NCBI GenBank assembly: GCA_036172665.1
Contig: CM069880.1
Coordinates: 4,962,501 to 5,026,500, forward strand
Length of the DNA: 64,000 bases
Direction: 5' to 3'
Origin: Prosopocoilus inquinatus
Taxonomy: Eukaryota > Arthropoda > Insecta > Coleoptera > Lucanidae
The position numbers and the translations under genes were made by a program. Under the pieces are notes generated by a model that was not told the origin of the DNA, did not search any database, and was given only the letters and a program-made list of their open reading frames with translations. Below are positions 37,748 through 50,500 of the stretch, piece after piece (position 1 is the first letter of the stretch; each line of letters begins with the position of its first letter).

Positions 37748-39381
37748 TATATAAGTAAGCAACGATTAGATACATCACAGGAACAACGCTAATACGTGTT
37801 ATTTCGTTCAAAACTATTTCCAGCTTCCGCTGCGTCCGAAAACTTCGTTTCTCACATCAGAGTTACTGGAGTCCATCGTAAAGTCAAATAACATGATAGA
37901 TAAGTAAGGATCGATTAGATACATCACAGGAACAATGCTAATACGTGTTGTTTCGTTCAAAACTATTTCCAGTTTCTGCTGAGTGCGAGAACTTCGTATC
38001 TCACATCAGAGTTACTGGAGTTCGTTGGAACGTCAAATAACATATTAGATAAATAGGGATCGATTAGATACATCACAGGAACAAGGCTAATACGTGTTAT
38101 TTCGCTCAAAACTATTTCTAGCTTCCGGTGCGTCCGAAAACTTCGTATCTCACATCAGAGTTACTGGAGTCCATCGTAACGTCAAATAACATGATAGATA
38201 AGTAAGGATCGATTAGATACATCACAGGAACAATGCTAATACGTGTTGTTTCGTTCAAAACTATTTCCAGCTTCTGCTGAGTGCGAGGACTTCGTATCTC
38301 ACATCAGAGTTACTTGAGTCCGTTGAAACGTCAAACAACATATTAGATAAGTAAGGATCGATTAGATACATCATAGGAACAACATTAATACGTGTTATTT
38401 CCTTCAAAACTATTTCCAGCTTCCGCTGCGTCCGAAAACTTCGTATCTCAGATCAGAGTTACTGGAGTCCATCGTAACGTCAAATAACATGATAGATAAG
38501 TAAGGATCGATTAGATACATCACAGGAACAAGGCTAATACGTGTTGTTTCGTTCAAAACTATTTCCAGCTTCCGCTGCGTCCGAAAATTTCGCATCTCAC
38601 ATCAGAGTTACTGGAGTCCGTTGAAACGTCAAATAACATATTAGATAAGTAAGCAACGATTAGATACATCATTGGAACAACGCTAATACGTGTTATTTCG
38701 TTCAAAACTATTTCCAGCTTCCGCTGCGTCCGAAAACTTCGTTTCTCACATCAGAGTTACTGGAGTCCATCGTAACGTCAAATAACGTGATAGATAAGTA
38801 CGGATCGATTAGATACATCACAGGAATAACGCTAATACGTGTTGTTTCGTTCAAAACTATTTCCAGCTTCCGCTGCGTCCAAAAACTTCGTTTCTCACAT
38901 CAGAGTTACTGGAGTCCATCGTAACGTCAAATAACTTGATAGATAAGTAAGGATCGATTAGATACATCACAGGAATGACGCTAATACGTGTTGTTTCGTT
39001 CAAAACTATTTCCAGCTTCCGCTGCGTCCGAGAACTTCGTCTCTCACATCAGAGTTACTGGAGTCCATCGTAACGTCAAACAACGTGATAGATAAGTAAG
39101 GATCGATTAGATACATCACATGAACAACGCTAATACGTGTTGTTTCGTTCAAAACTATTTCCAGCTTCTGCTGAGTTCGAGAACTTCGTATCTCACATCA
39201 GAGTTACTGGAGTCCATCGTAACGTCAAATAACATAGTAGATAAGTAAGGATCGATTAGATACATCACACGAACAACGCTAATACGTGTTGTTTCGTTCA
39301 AAACTATTTCCAGCTTCCGCTGCGTCCGAAAACATCGTATCTCACATCAGAGTTACTGGAGTCCATCGTAACGTCAAATAA
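37744..39381 (+). repeat. 149-bp satellite array, third block
   Basis: About 11 monomers in normal orientation, resuming in phase after the retrotransposon and ending at monomer position 107, where element sequence starts again. This block plus the element's right end (36355-39381, 3027 bp) is the parent of the next block: its first monomers recur after 40770 in the same order, with one extra monomer added near 41106. No gene. Confidence 0.95.
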
Positions 39382-39517
39382 TGGTTGATGGTTATTTCGT
39401 GAACTGTGTTTTTTCTTTTTTATTGGTCCCCATATCCACTTCATCACTAATTTTCCTAATTATTCTTCTAAATAACTAATTCTTAGTATTACATTTCTTA
39501 ATTTAGTGATTATAGCT

Positions 39518-40078
39518 CTACGTATCGGAGACTGGCTTCCTCGCCGAGTCGGGCGTATGCACGTCGTACCGAAGTCTTGGATCCGCTGGATGTACTGTGC
39601 ATCGTTGCACGCGGTGGTACTCTGGAGGAAAAATTACCATTTCGGTCAAACAGTAAGGCCGCTGGTTCGTGGCTCCTGGGTCTTGGGGTACTAATTTGGG
39701 TTTTTTCTGTTTCCTATCTAACGAGAACGCCTGTGGAATTGTTGTGTTGGACATTTTCTTCCTTATCTGCTCCGTTTCCAATTTATTCGGGTCCTTATTT
39801 CCTCGTACAGATTTCGTGTGTCTGTTGTCAGTTGCTGTAAAAATTTCTAGAATCTGTTCATTACCTCGTAATTTTTCTGTACTTGTTTGTTCTATTTCTG
39901 TTGACACGTCGCTGTCTTCTTTTGTACTCTTTCTTGATGTGCGGGGAGGTGACCTTGAGAGTGCTATTTTGGGACTAAAAACTTCCTTTTCTTCGTATCC
40001 GACTTCTGTACTGCGATGAGGTGGATGAAACGGTGATTCCTTTGCTGCGTTTGATCTTGTTTGGTATGGACCTGGCAT
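39518..40078 (-). CDS. Gag-position ORF, second copy
   Basis: Identical in translation to the 186-codon frame at 36491-37051. It keeps its own upstream PBS and LTR promoter candidate, so transcription from the adjacent LTR is conceivable, but there is no downstream LTR or polypurine tract and transcripts would run into satellite. It is a passenger of the segmental duplication. Confidence 0.4.
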   Translation of the reverse strand: MPGPYQTRSNAAKESPFHPPHRSTEVGYEEKEVFSPKIALSRSPPRTSRKSTKEDSDVSTEIEQTSTEKLRGNEQILEIFTATDNRHTKSVRGNKDPNKLETEQIRKKMSNTTIPQAFSLDRKQKKPKLVPQDPGATNQRPYCLTEMVIFPPEYHRVQRCTVHPADPRLRYDVHTPDSARKPVSDT

Positions 40079-40130
40079 CCCCTTCTTATCGTCACGACGT
40101 ATTATTTTGGGACTTTAGGCGCCTCCACCA

Positions 40131-40770
40131 TGTCACGAGGGATGCAGCAATTGCGATGAGATGTCCTGATGAGCACGGCGTCGGTGAGGATGCCTCCGTG
40201 GAACGGGCAGCGTCCTGATGAGGGTGGCGGCGGCAAGGCGTCGGTGAGGATGCCTCCGTGGAACGGGCAGCGTCCTGATGAGGGTGGCGGCAACAAGGCG
40301 TCGGTGATGATGATCCTTCTTGGGAACGGCAGCGTCCTGATGCGGGTGGTGGTTGCACGGCGTTGGTGAGGAAGGTAATCCTGGGGAAGTTGGCACTAGG
40401 CCTACTTGAGTCGACGGCTGGTTCGACTGCGAGGGCGGCTGCCCTTCTTACAGTAGGCACTAAGCCTACCGGAGTCGGGTTCGACTGTCTTCCCATCTTC
40501 TTCCTCACGTTATATAGGCGAAAATCTGTCTATTCGACTGTTATCACATGTTTCTGTGTTCTCCTTTCGTCACCTGTTGTATTAATTTGTCCCACATATA
40601 GCGCATGCCACCGATGTTTTGTTATGAAACGTGAACTGCTTATAACTTAGATTTCGCAAGATTGCTGTCTTAATTGTTCTACTTTATTCCTCGCGGAAAT
40701 ATTTCGTCGCGACTCCTTTACATTTTATATTTATTACTTTTAGGCTAAAAATTAAATCCTTATCGTGACA
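40131..40770 (-). repeat. Deleted-form LTR, second copy
   Basis: 640 bp, the same as 37104-37743 including the 245-bp deletion and the 60-bp repeats (40177-40358). Confidence 0.88.
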
Positions 40771-43700
40771 ATATTATATAAGTAAGCAACGATTAGATAC
40801 ATCACAGGAACAACGCTAATACGTGTTATTTCGTTCAAAACTATTTCCAGCTTCCGCTGCGTCCGAAAACTTCGTTTCTCACATCAGAGTTACTGGAGTC
40901 CATCGTAAAGTCAAATAACATGATAGATAAGTAAGGATCGATTAGATACATCACAGGAACAATGCTAATACGTGTTGTTTCGTTCAAAACTATTTCCAGT
41001 TTCTGCTGAGTGCGAGAACTTCGTATCTCACATCAGAGTTACTGGAGTTCGTTGGAACGTCAAATAACATATTAGATAAATAGGGATCGATTAGATACAT
41101 CACAGGAACAATGCTAATACGTGTTGTTTCGTTCAAAACTATTTCCAGTTTCTGCTGAGTGCGAGAACTTCGTATCTCACATCAGAGTTACTGGAGTTCG
41201 TTGGAACGTCAAATAACATATTAGATAAATAGGGATCGATTAGATACATCACAGGAACAAGGCTAATACGTGTTATTTCGCTCAAAACTATTTCTAGCTT
41301 CCGGTGCGTCCGAAAACTTCGTATCTCACATCAGAGTTACTGGAGTCCATCGTAACGTCAAATAACATGATAGATAAGTAAGGATCGATTAGATACATCA
41401 CAGGAACAATGCTAATACGTGTTGTTTCGTTCAAAACTATTTCCAGCTTCTGCTGAGTGCGAGGACTTCGTATCTCACATCAGAGTTACTTGAGTCCGTT
41501 GAAACGTCAAACAACATATTAGATAAGTAAGGATCGATTAGATACATCATAGGAACAACATTAATACGTGTTATTTCCTTCAAAACTATTTCCAGCTTCC
41601 GCTGCGTCCGAAAACTTCGTATCTCAGATCAGAGTTACTGGAGTCCATCGTAACGTCAAATAACATGATAGATAAGTAAGGATCGATTAGATACATCACA
41701 GGAACAAGGCTAATACGTGTTGTTTCGTTCAAAACTATTTCCAGCTTCCGCTGCGTCCGAAAATTTCGCATCTCACATCAGAGTTACTGGAGTCCGTTGA
41801 AACGTCAAATAACATATTAGATAAGTAAGCAACGATTAGATACATCATTGGAACAACGCTAATACGTGTTATTTCGTTCAAAACTATTTCCAGCTTCCGC
41901 TGCGTCCGAAAATTTCGCATCTCACATCAGAGTTACTGGAGTCCGTTGAAACGTCAAATAACGTGATAGATAAGTAAGGATCTATTAGATACATCACAGG
42001 AATAACGCTAATACGTGTTGTTTCGTTCAAAACTATTTCCAGCTTCCGCTGCGTCCAAAAACTTCGTTTCTCACATCAGAGTTACTGGAGTCCATCGTAA
42101 CGTCAAATAACTTGATAGATAAGTAAGGATCGATTAGATACATCACAGGAATGACGCTAATACGTGTTGTTTCGTTCAAAACTATTTCCAGCTTCCGCTG
42201 CGTCCGAAAATTTCGCATCTCACATCAGAGTTACTGGAGTCCGTTGAAACGTCAAATAACATATTAGATAAGTAAGCAACGATTAGATACATCACAGGAA
42301 CAACGCTAATACGTGTTATTTCGTTCAAAACTATTTCCAGCTTCCGCTGCGTCCGAAAACTTCGTTTCTCACACCAGAGTTACTGGAGTCCATCGTAACG
42401 TCAAATAACGTGATAGATAAGTAAGGATCGATTAGATACATCACAGGAATAACGCTAATACGTGTAGTTTCGTTCAAAACTATTTCCAGCTTCCGCTGCG
42501 TCCAAAAACTTCGTTTCTCACTTCAGAGTTACTGGAGTCCATCGTAACGTCAAATAACTTGATAGATAAGTAAGGATCGATTAGATACATCACAGGAATG
42601 ACGCTAATACGTGTTGTTTCGTTCAAAACTATTTCCAGCTTCCGCTGCGTCCGAAAATTTCTCATCTCACATCAGAGTTACTGGAGTCCATCGTAACGTC
42701 AAATAACATGATAGATAAGTAAGGATCGATTAGATACATCACAGGAATAACGCTAATACGTGTTGTTTCGTTCAAAACTATTTCCAGCTTATGCTGAGTG
42801 CGAGAAATTCGTATCTCATATCTGAGTTACTGGAGTCCGTTGAAACGTCAAATAACATATTAGATAAGTAAGGAACGATTAGATACATCACAGGAACAAC
42901 GCTAATACGTGTTATTTCGTTCAAAACTATTTATAGATTCCGCTGCGTCCGAAAACTTCGTCTCTCACAACAGAGTTACTGGAGTCCATCGTAACGTCAA
43001 ACAACGTGATAGATAAGTAAGGATCGATTAGATACATCACATGAACAACGCTAATACGTGTTGTTTCGTTCAAAACTATTTCCAGCTTCTGCTGAGTTCG
43101 AGAACTACGTATCTCACATCAGAGTTACTGGAGTCCATCGTAACATCAAATAACATAGTAGATAAGTAAGGATCGATTAGATACATCACACGAACAACGC
43201 TAATACGTGTTGTTTCGTTCAAAACTATTTCCAGCTTCCGCTGCGTCCGAAAACATCGTATCTCACATCAGAGTTACTGGAGTCCATCGTAACGTCAAAT
43301 AACATGATAGATAAGGAAGGATCGATTAGATACATCACAGGAACAATGCTAATACGTGTTGTTTCGTTCAAAACTATTTCCAGCTTCTGCTGAGTGCGAG
43401 AACTTCGTATCTCACATCAGAGTTACTTGAGTCCGTTGAAACGTCAAACAACATATTAGATAAGTAAGGATCGATTAGATACATCACAGGAACAAGGCTA
43501 ATACGTGTTGTTTCGTTCAAAACTATTTCCAGCTTACGCTGCGTCCGAAAACTTCGTATCTCACATCAGAGTTACTGGAGTCCATCGTAACGTCAAATAA
43601 CATGATAGATAAGTAAGGATCGGTTAGATACATCACAGGAATAACGCTAATACGTGTTGTTTCGTTCAAAACTATTTCCAGCATCCGCTGCGTCCGAAAA

Positions 43701-46133
43701 CTTGGTATCTCACATCAGAGATACTGGAGTCCATCGTAACGTCAAATAACAAGATAGATAAGTAAGGATCGATTAGATACATCACATGAATAACGCTAAT
43801 ACGTGTTGTTTCGTTCAAAACTATTTCCAGCTTCTGCTGAGTGCGAGAACTTCGCATCTCACATCTGAGTTACTGGAGTCCGTTGATACGTCAAATAACA
43901 TATTAGATAAGTAAGGAACGATTAGATACATCACAGGAACAACGCTAATACGTTTTATTTCGTTCAAAACTATTTCCAGATTCCGCTGCGTCCGAAAACT
44001 TCGTTTCTCACATCAGAGTTACTGGAGTCCATCGTAACGTCAAATAACGTGATAGATAAGTAAGGATCGATTAGATACATCACAGGAACAACGCTAATAC
44101 GTGTTGTTTCGTTCTAAACTATTTCCAGCTTCTGCTGAGTTCGAGAACTTCGTATCTCACATCAGAGTTACTGGAGTCCATCGTAACGTCAAATAACATA
44201 GTAGATAAGTAAGGATCGATTAGATACATCACACGAACAACGCTAATACGTGTTGTTTCGTTCTAAACTATTTCCAGCTTCCGCTGCGTCCGAAAACTTC
44301 GTTTCTCACATCAGAGTTACTGGAGTCCATCGTAACGTCAAATAACGTGATAGATAAGTAAGGATCGATTAGATACATCACAGGAATAACGCTAATACGT
44401 GTCGTTTCGTTCAAAACTATTTCCAGCTTCCGCTGCGTCCGAAAACTTCGTATCTCACATCAGAGTTACTGGAGTCCATCGTAACGTCAAATAACATGAT
44501 AGATAAGTAAGGATCGATTAGATACATCACAGGAACAATGCTAATACGTGTTGTTTCGTTCAAAACTATTTCCAGCTTCTGCTGAGTGCGAGAACTTCGT
44601 ATCTCACATCAGAGTTACTGGAGTTCGTTGAAACGCCAAATAACATATTAGATAAGTAAGGATCGATTAGATACATCACAGGAACAACGCTAATACGTGC
44701 TATTTCGTTCAAAACTATTTCCAGCTTCCGCTGCGTCCGAAAACTTCGTATCTCACATCAGAGTTACTGGAGTCCATCGTAGCGTCAAATAACGTGATAC
44801 ATAAGTAAGGATCGATTAGATACATCACAGGAACAAGGCTAATACGTGTTGTTTCGTTCAAAACTATTTCCAGCTTCCGCTGCGCCCGAAAATTTCGCAT
44901 CTCACATCAGAGTTACTGGAGTCCGTTGAAACGTCAAATAACATGATAGATAAGTAAGGATCGATTAGATACATCACAGGAACAATGCTAATACGTGTTG
45001 TTTCGTTCAAAACTATTTCCAGCTTCTGCTGAGTGCGAGAACTTCGTATCTCACATCAGAGTTACTTGAGTCCGTTGAAACGTCAAACAACATATTAGAT
45101 AAGTAAGGATCGATTAGATACATCACAGGAACAAGGCTAATACGTGTTGTTTCGTTCAAAACTATTTCCAGCTTACGCTGCGTCCGAAAACTTCGTATCT
45201 CACATCAGAGTTACTGGAGTCCATCGTAACGTCAAATAACATGATAGATAAGTAAGGATCGGTTAGATACATCACAGGAATAACGCTAATACGTGTTGTT
45301 TCGTTCAAAACTATTTCCAGCATCCGCTGCGTCCGAAAACTTGGTATCTCACATCAGAGTTACTGGAGTCCATCGTAACGTCAAATAACAAGATAGATAA
45401 GTAAGGATCGATTAGATACATCACATGAATAACGCTAATACGTGTTGTTTCGTTCAAAACTATTTCCAGCTTCTGCTGAGTGCGAGAACTTCGTATCTCA
45501 CATCTGAGTTACTGGAGTCCGTTGATACGTCAAATAACATATTAGATAAGTAAGGAACGATTAGATACATCACAGGAACAACGCTAATACGTTTTATTTC
45601 GTTCAAAACTATTTCCAGATTCCGCTGCGTCCGAAAACTTCGTTTCTCACATCAGAGTTACTGGAGTCCATCGTAACGTCAAATAACGTGATAGATAAGT
45701 AAGGATCGATTAGATACATCACAGGAACAACGCTAATACGTGTTGTTTCGTTCAAAACTATTTCCAGCTTCTGCTGAGTTCGAGAACTTCGTATCTCACA
45801 TCAGAGTTACTGGAGTCCATCGTAACGTCAAATAACATAGTAGATAAGTAAGGATCGATTAGATACATCACACGAACAACGCTAATACGTGTTGTTTCGT
45901 TCTAAACTATTTCCAGCTTCCGCTGCGTCCGAAAACTTCGTTTCTCACATCAGAGTTACTGGAGTCCATCGTAACGTCAAATAACGTGATAGATAAGTAA
46001 GGATCGATTAGATACATCACAGGAATAACGCTAATAAGTGTCGTTTCGTTTAAAACTATTTCCAGCTTCCGCTGCGTCCGAAAACTTCGTATCTCACATC
46101 AGAGTTACTGGAGTCCATCGTAACGTCAAATAA
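40771..46133 (+). repeat. 149-bp satellite array, fourth block
   Basis: 5363 bp, i.e. 36 monomers less 1 bp. The first part copies the block after 37743 with one extra monomer near 41106. Further on about five monomers (roughly 42170-42920) are extra relative to 39.0 kb before the order rejoins, ending with the AAAACATCG monomer at 43251, the counterpart of 39330. The last part (about 44960-46133) recurs at 52450-53630 with an offset of 7497 bp. The block ends at monomer position 107 in the same satellite-element join as at 39381. No gene. Confidence 0.95.
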
Positions 46134-46269
46134 TGGTTGATGGTTATTTCGTGAACTGTGTTTTTTCTTTTTTATTGGTCCCCATATCCACTTCATCACT
46201 AATTTTCCTAATTATTCTTCTAAATAACTAATTCTTAGTATTACATTTCTTAATTTAGTGATTATAGCT

Positions 46270-46830
46270 CTACGTATCGGAGACTGGCTTCCTCGCCGAG
46301 TCGGGCGTATGCACGTCGTACCGAAGTCTTGGATCCGCTGGATGTACTGTGCATCGTTGCACGCGGTGGTACTCTGGAGGAAAAATTACCATTTCGGTCA
46401 AACAGTAGGGCCGCTGGTTCGTGGCTCCTGGGTCTTGGGGTACTAATTTGGGTTTTTTCTGTTTCCTATCTAACGAGAACGCCTGTGGAATTGTTGTGTT
46501 GGACATTTTCTTCCTTATCTGCTCCGTTTCCAATTTATTCGGGTCCTTATTTCCTCGTACAGATTTCGTGTGTCTGTTGTCAGTTGCTGTAAAAATTTCT
46601 AGAATCTGTTCATTACCTCGTAATTTTTCTGTACTTGTTTGTTCTATTTCTGTTGACACGTCGCTGTCTTCTTTTGTACTCTTTCTTGATGTGCGGGGAG
46701 GTGACCTTGAGAGTGCTATTTTGGGACTAAAAACTTCCTTTTCTTCGTATCCGACTTCTGTACTGCGATGAGGTGGATGAAACGGTGATTCCTTTGCTGC
46801 GTTTGATCTTGTTTGGTATGGACCTGGCAT
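46270..46830 (-). CDS. Gag-position ORF, third copy
   Basis: The same 186-codon frame as at 36491-37051, with one silent base change. Same caveats: no downstream LTR, passenger of a duplication, function inferred from position only. Confidence 0.4.
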   Translation of the reverse strand: MPGPYQTRSNAAKESPFHPPHRSTEVGYEEKEVFSPKIALSRSPPRTSRKSTKEDSDVSTEIEQTSTEKLRGNEQILEIFTATDNRHTKSVRGNKDPNKLETEQIRKKMSNTTIPQAFSLDRKQKKPKLVPQDPGATNQRPYCLTEMVIFPPEYHRVQRCTVHPADPRLRYDVHTPDSARKPVSDT

Positions 46831-46882
46831 CCCCTTCTTATCGTCACGACGTATTATTTTGGGACTTTAGGCGCCTCCACCA

Positions 46883-47522
46883 TGTCACGAGGGATGCAGC
46901 AATTGCGATGAGATGTCCTGATGAGCACGGCGTCGGTGAGGATGCCTCCGTGGAACGGGCAGCGTCCTGATGAGGGTGGCGGCGGCAAGGCGTCGGTGAG
47001 GATGCCTCCGTGGAACGGGCAGCGTCCTGATGAGGGTGGCGGCAACAAGGCGTCGGTGATGATGATCCTTCTTGGGAACGGCAGCGTCCTGATGCGGGTG
47101 GTGGTTGCACGGCGTTGGTGAGGAAGGTAATCCTGGGGAAGTTGGCACTAGGCCTACTTGAGTCGACGGCTGGTTCGACTGCGAGGGCGGCTGCCCTTCT
47201 TACAGTAGGCACTAAGCCTACCGGAGTCGGGTTCGACTGTCTTCCCATCTTCTTCCTCACGTTATATAGGCGAAAATCTGTCTATTCGACTGTTATCACA
47301 TGTTTCTGTGTTCTCCTTTCGTCACCTGTTGTATTAATTTGTCCCACATATAGCGCATGCCACCGATGTTTTGTTATGAAACGTGAACTGCTTATAACTT
47401 AGATTTCGCAAGATTGCTGTCTTAATTGTTCTACTTTATTCCTCGCGGAAATATTTCGTCGCGACTCCTTTACATTTTATATTTATTACTTTTAGGCTAA
47501 AAATTAAATCCTTATCGTGACA
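46883..47522 (-). repeat. Deleted-form LTR, third copy
   Basis: 640 bp, the same as 40131-40770, including the 245-bp deletion and 60-bp repeats (46929-47110). Confidence 0.88.
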
Positions 47523-50500
47523 ATATTATATAAGTAAGCAACGATTAGATACATCACAGGAACAACGCTAATACGTGTTATTTCGTTCAAAACTATTTCC
47601 AGCTTCCGCTGCGTCCGAAAACTTCGTTTCTCACATCAGAGTTACTGGAGTCCATCGTAAAGTCAAATAACATGATAGATAAGTAAGGATCGATTAGATA
47701 CATCACAGGAACAATGCTAATACGTGTTGTTTCGTTCAAAACTATTTCCAGTTTCTGCTGAGTGCGAGAACTTCGTATCTCACATCAGAGTTACTGGAGT
47801 TCGTTGGAACGTCAAATAACATATTAGATAAATAGGGATCGATTAGATACATCACAGGAACAATGCTAATACGTGTTGTTTCGTTCAAAACTATTTCCAG
47901 TTTCTGCTGAGTGCGAGAACTTCGTATCTCACATCAGAGTTACTGGAGTTCGTTGGAACGTCAAATAACATATTAGATAAATAGGGATCGATTAGATACA
48001 TCACAGGAACAAGGCTAATACGTGTTATTTCGCTCAAAACTATTTCTAGCTTCCGGTGCGTCCGAAAACTTCGTATCTCACATCAGAGTTACTGGAGTCC
48101 ATCGTAACGTCAAATAACATGATAGATAAGTAAGGATCGATTAGATACATCACAGGAACAATGCTAATACGTGTTGTTTCGTTCAAAACTATTTCCAGCT
48201 TCTGCTGAGTGCGAGGACTTCGTATCTCACATCAGAGTTACTTGAGTCCGTTGAAACGTCAAACAACATATTAGATAAGTAAGGATCGATTAGATACATC
48301 ATAGGAACAACATTAATACGTGTTATTTCCTTCAAAACTATTTCCAGCTTCCGCTGCGTCCGAAAACTTCGTATCTCAGATCAGAGTTACTGGAGTCCAT
48401 CGTAACGTCAAATAACATGATAGATAAGTAAGGATCGATTAGATACATCACAGGAACAAGGCTAATACGTGTTGTTTCGTTCAAAACTATTTCCAGCTTC
48501 CGCTGCGTCCGAAAATTTCGCATCTCACATCAGAGTTACTGGAGTCCGTTGAAACGTCAAATAACATATTAGATAAGTAAGCAACGATTAGATACATCAT
48601 TGGAACAACGCTAATACGTGTTATTTCGTTCAAAACTATTTCCAGCTTCCGCTGCGTCCGAAAATTTCGCATCTCACATCAGAGTTACTGGAGTCCGTTG
48701 AAACGTCAAATAACGTGATAGATAAGTAAGGATCTATTAGATACATCACAGGAATAACGCTAATACGTGTTGTTTCGTTCAAAACTATTTCCAGCTTCCG
48801 CTGCGTCCAAAAACTTCGTTTCTCACATCAGAGTTACTGGAGTCCATCGTAACGTCAAATAACTTGATAGATAAGTAAGGATCGATTAGATACATCACAG
48901 GAATGACGCTAATACGTGTTGTTTCGTTCAAAACTATTTCCAGCTTCCGCTGCGTCCGAAAATTTCGCATCTCACATCAGAGTTACTGGAGTCCGTTGAA
49001 ACGTCAAATAACATATTAGATAAGTAAGCAACGATTAGATACATCACAGGAACAACGCTAATACGTGTTATTTCGTTCAAAACTATTTCCAGCTTCCGCT
49101 GCGTCCGAAAACTTCGTTTCTCACACCAGAGTTACTGGAGTCCATCGTAACGTCAAATAACGTGATAGATAAGTAAGGATCGATTAGATACATCACAGGA
49201 ATAACGCTAATACGTGTAGTTTCGTTCAAAACTATTTCCAGCTTCCGCTGCGTCCAAAAACTTCGTTTCTCACTTCAGAGTTACTGGAGTCCATCGTAAC
49301 GTCAAATAACTTGATAGATAAGTAAGGATCGATTAGATACATCACAGGAATGACGCTAATACGTGTTGTTTCGTTCAAAACTATTTCCAGCTTCCGCTGC
49401 GTCCGAAAATTTCTCATCTCACATCAGAGTTACTGGAGTCCATCGTAACGTCAAATAACATGATAGATAAGTAAGGATCGATTAGATACATCACAGGAAT
49501 AACGCTAATACGTGTTGTTTCGTTCAAAACTATTTCCAGCTTATGCTGAGTGCGAGAAATTCGTATCTCATATCTGAGTTACTGGAGTCCGTTGAAACGT
49601 CAAATAACATATTAGATAAGTAAGGAACGATTAGATACATCACAGGAACAACGCTAATACGTGTTATTTCGTTCAAAACTATTTATAGATTCCGCTGCGT
49701 CCGAAAACTTCGTCTCTCACAACAGAGTTACTGGAGTCCATCGTAACGTCAAACAACGTGATAGATAAGTAAGGATCGATTAGATACATCACATGAACAA
49801 CGCTAATACGTGTTGTTTCGTTCAAAACTATTTCCAGCTTCTGCTGAGTTCGAGAACTACGTATCTCACATCAGAGTTACTGGAGTCCATCGTAACATCA
49901 AATAACATAGTAGATAAGTAAGGATCGATTAGATACATCACACGAACAACGCTAATACGTGTTGTTTCGTTCAAAACTATTTCCAGCTTCCGCTGCGTCC
50001 GAAAACATCGTATCTCACATCAGAGTTACTGGAGTCCATCGTAACGTCAAATAACATGATAGATAAGGAAGGATCGATTAGATACATCACAGGAACAATG
50101 CTAATACGTGTTGTTTCGTTCAAAACTATTTCCAGCTTCTGCTGAGTGCGAGAACTTCGTATCTCACATCAGAGTTACTTGAGTCCGTTGAAACGTCAAA
50201 CAACATATTAGATAAGTAAGGATCGATTAGATACATCACAGGAACAAGGCTAATACGTGTTGTTTCGTTCAAAACTATTTCCAGCTTACGCTGCGTCCGA
50301 AAACTTCGTATCTCACATCAGAGTTACTGGAGTCCATCGTAACGTCAAATAACATGATAGATAAGTAAGGATCGGTTAGATACATCACAGGAATAACGCT
50401 AATACGTGTTGTTTCGTTCAAAACTATTTCCAGCATCCGCTGCGTCCGAAAACTTGGTATCTCACATCAGAGATACTGGAGTCCATCGTAACGTCAAATA

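Larger units (their letters stand above)
39382..40770 (-). mobile_element. Secondary copy of the LTR element's right end
   Basis: 1389 bp matching 36355-37743 at a constant offset of 3027 bp, with one difference seen (G at 40343, T at 37316; the left LTR also has G, so the T is private to the first copy). It holds the gag-position ORF, PBS and deleted LTR. The right junction is the same LTR-ATAT-satellite junction as the parent. The left junction joins monomer position 107 (GTCAAATAA) bluntly to element position 36355, with no TSD. It therefore arose by duplication of chromosomal DNA, not by transposition. Confidence 0.93.
46134..47522 (-). mobile_element. Third copy of the LTR element's right end
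   Basis: 1389 bp matching 39382-40770 at offset 6752, with a single difference seen (46408). Same blunt left junction GTCAAATAA-TGGTTG and same LTR-ATAT right junction. The satellite monomer to its left differs from that left of 39382 (AATAAGTGTCG and TTTAAAAC variants against the AAAACATCG variant), so the copy was placed by unequal exchange between monomers, not by a new insertion. Confidence 0.93.

Noticed and set aside
39382..40770. Independent retrotransposon or solo-LTR insertion at 39.4 kb, and likewise at 46.1 kb
   Set aside because: Neither has a left TSD or left LTR. Both share the parent's right junction and both carry the same blunt left junction, so they are segmental duplications.
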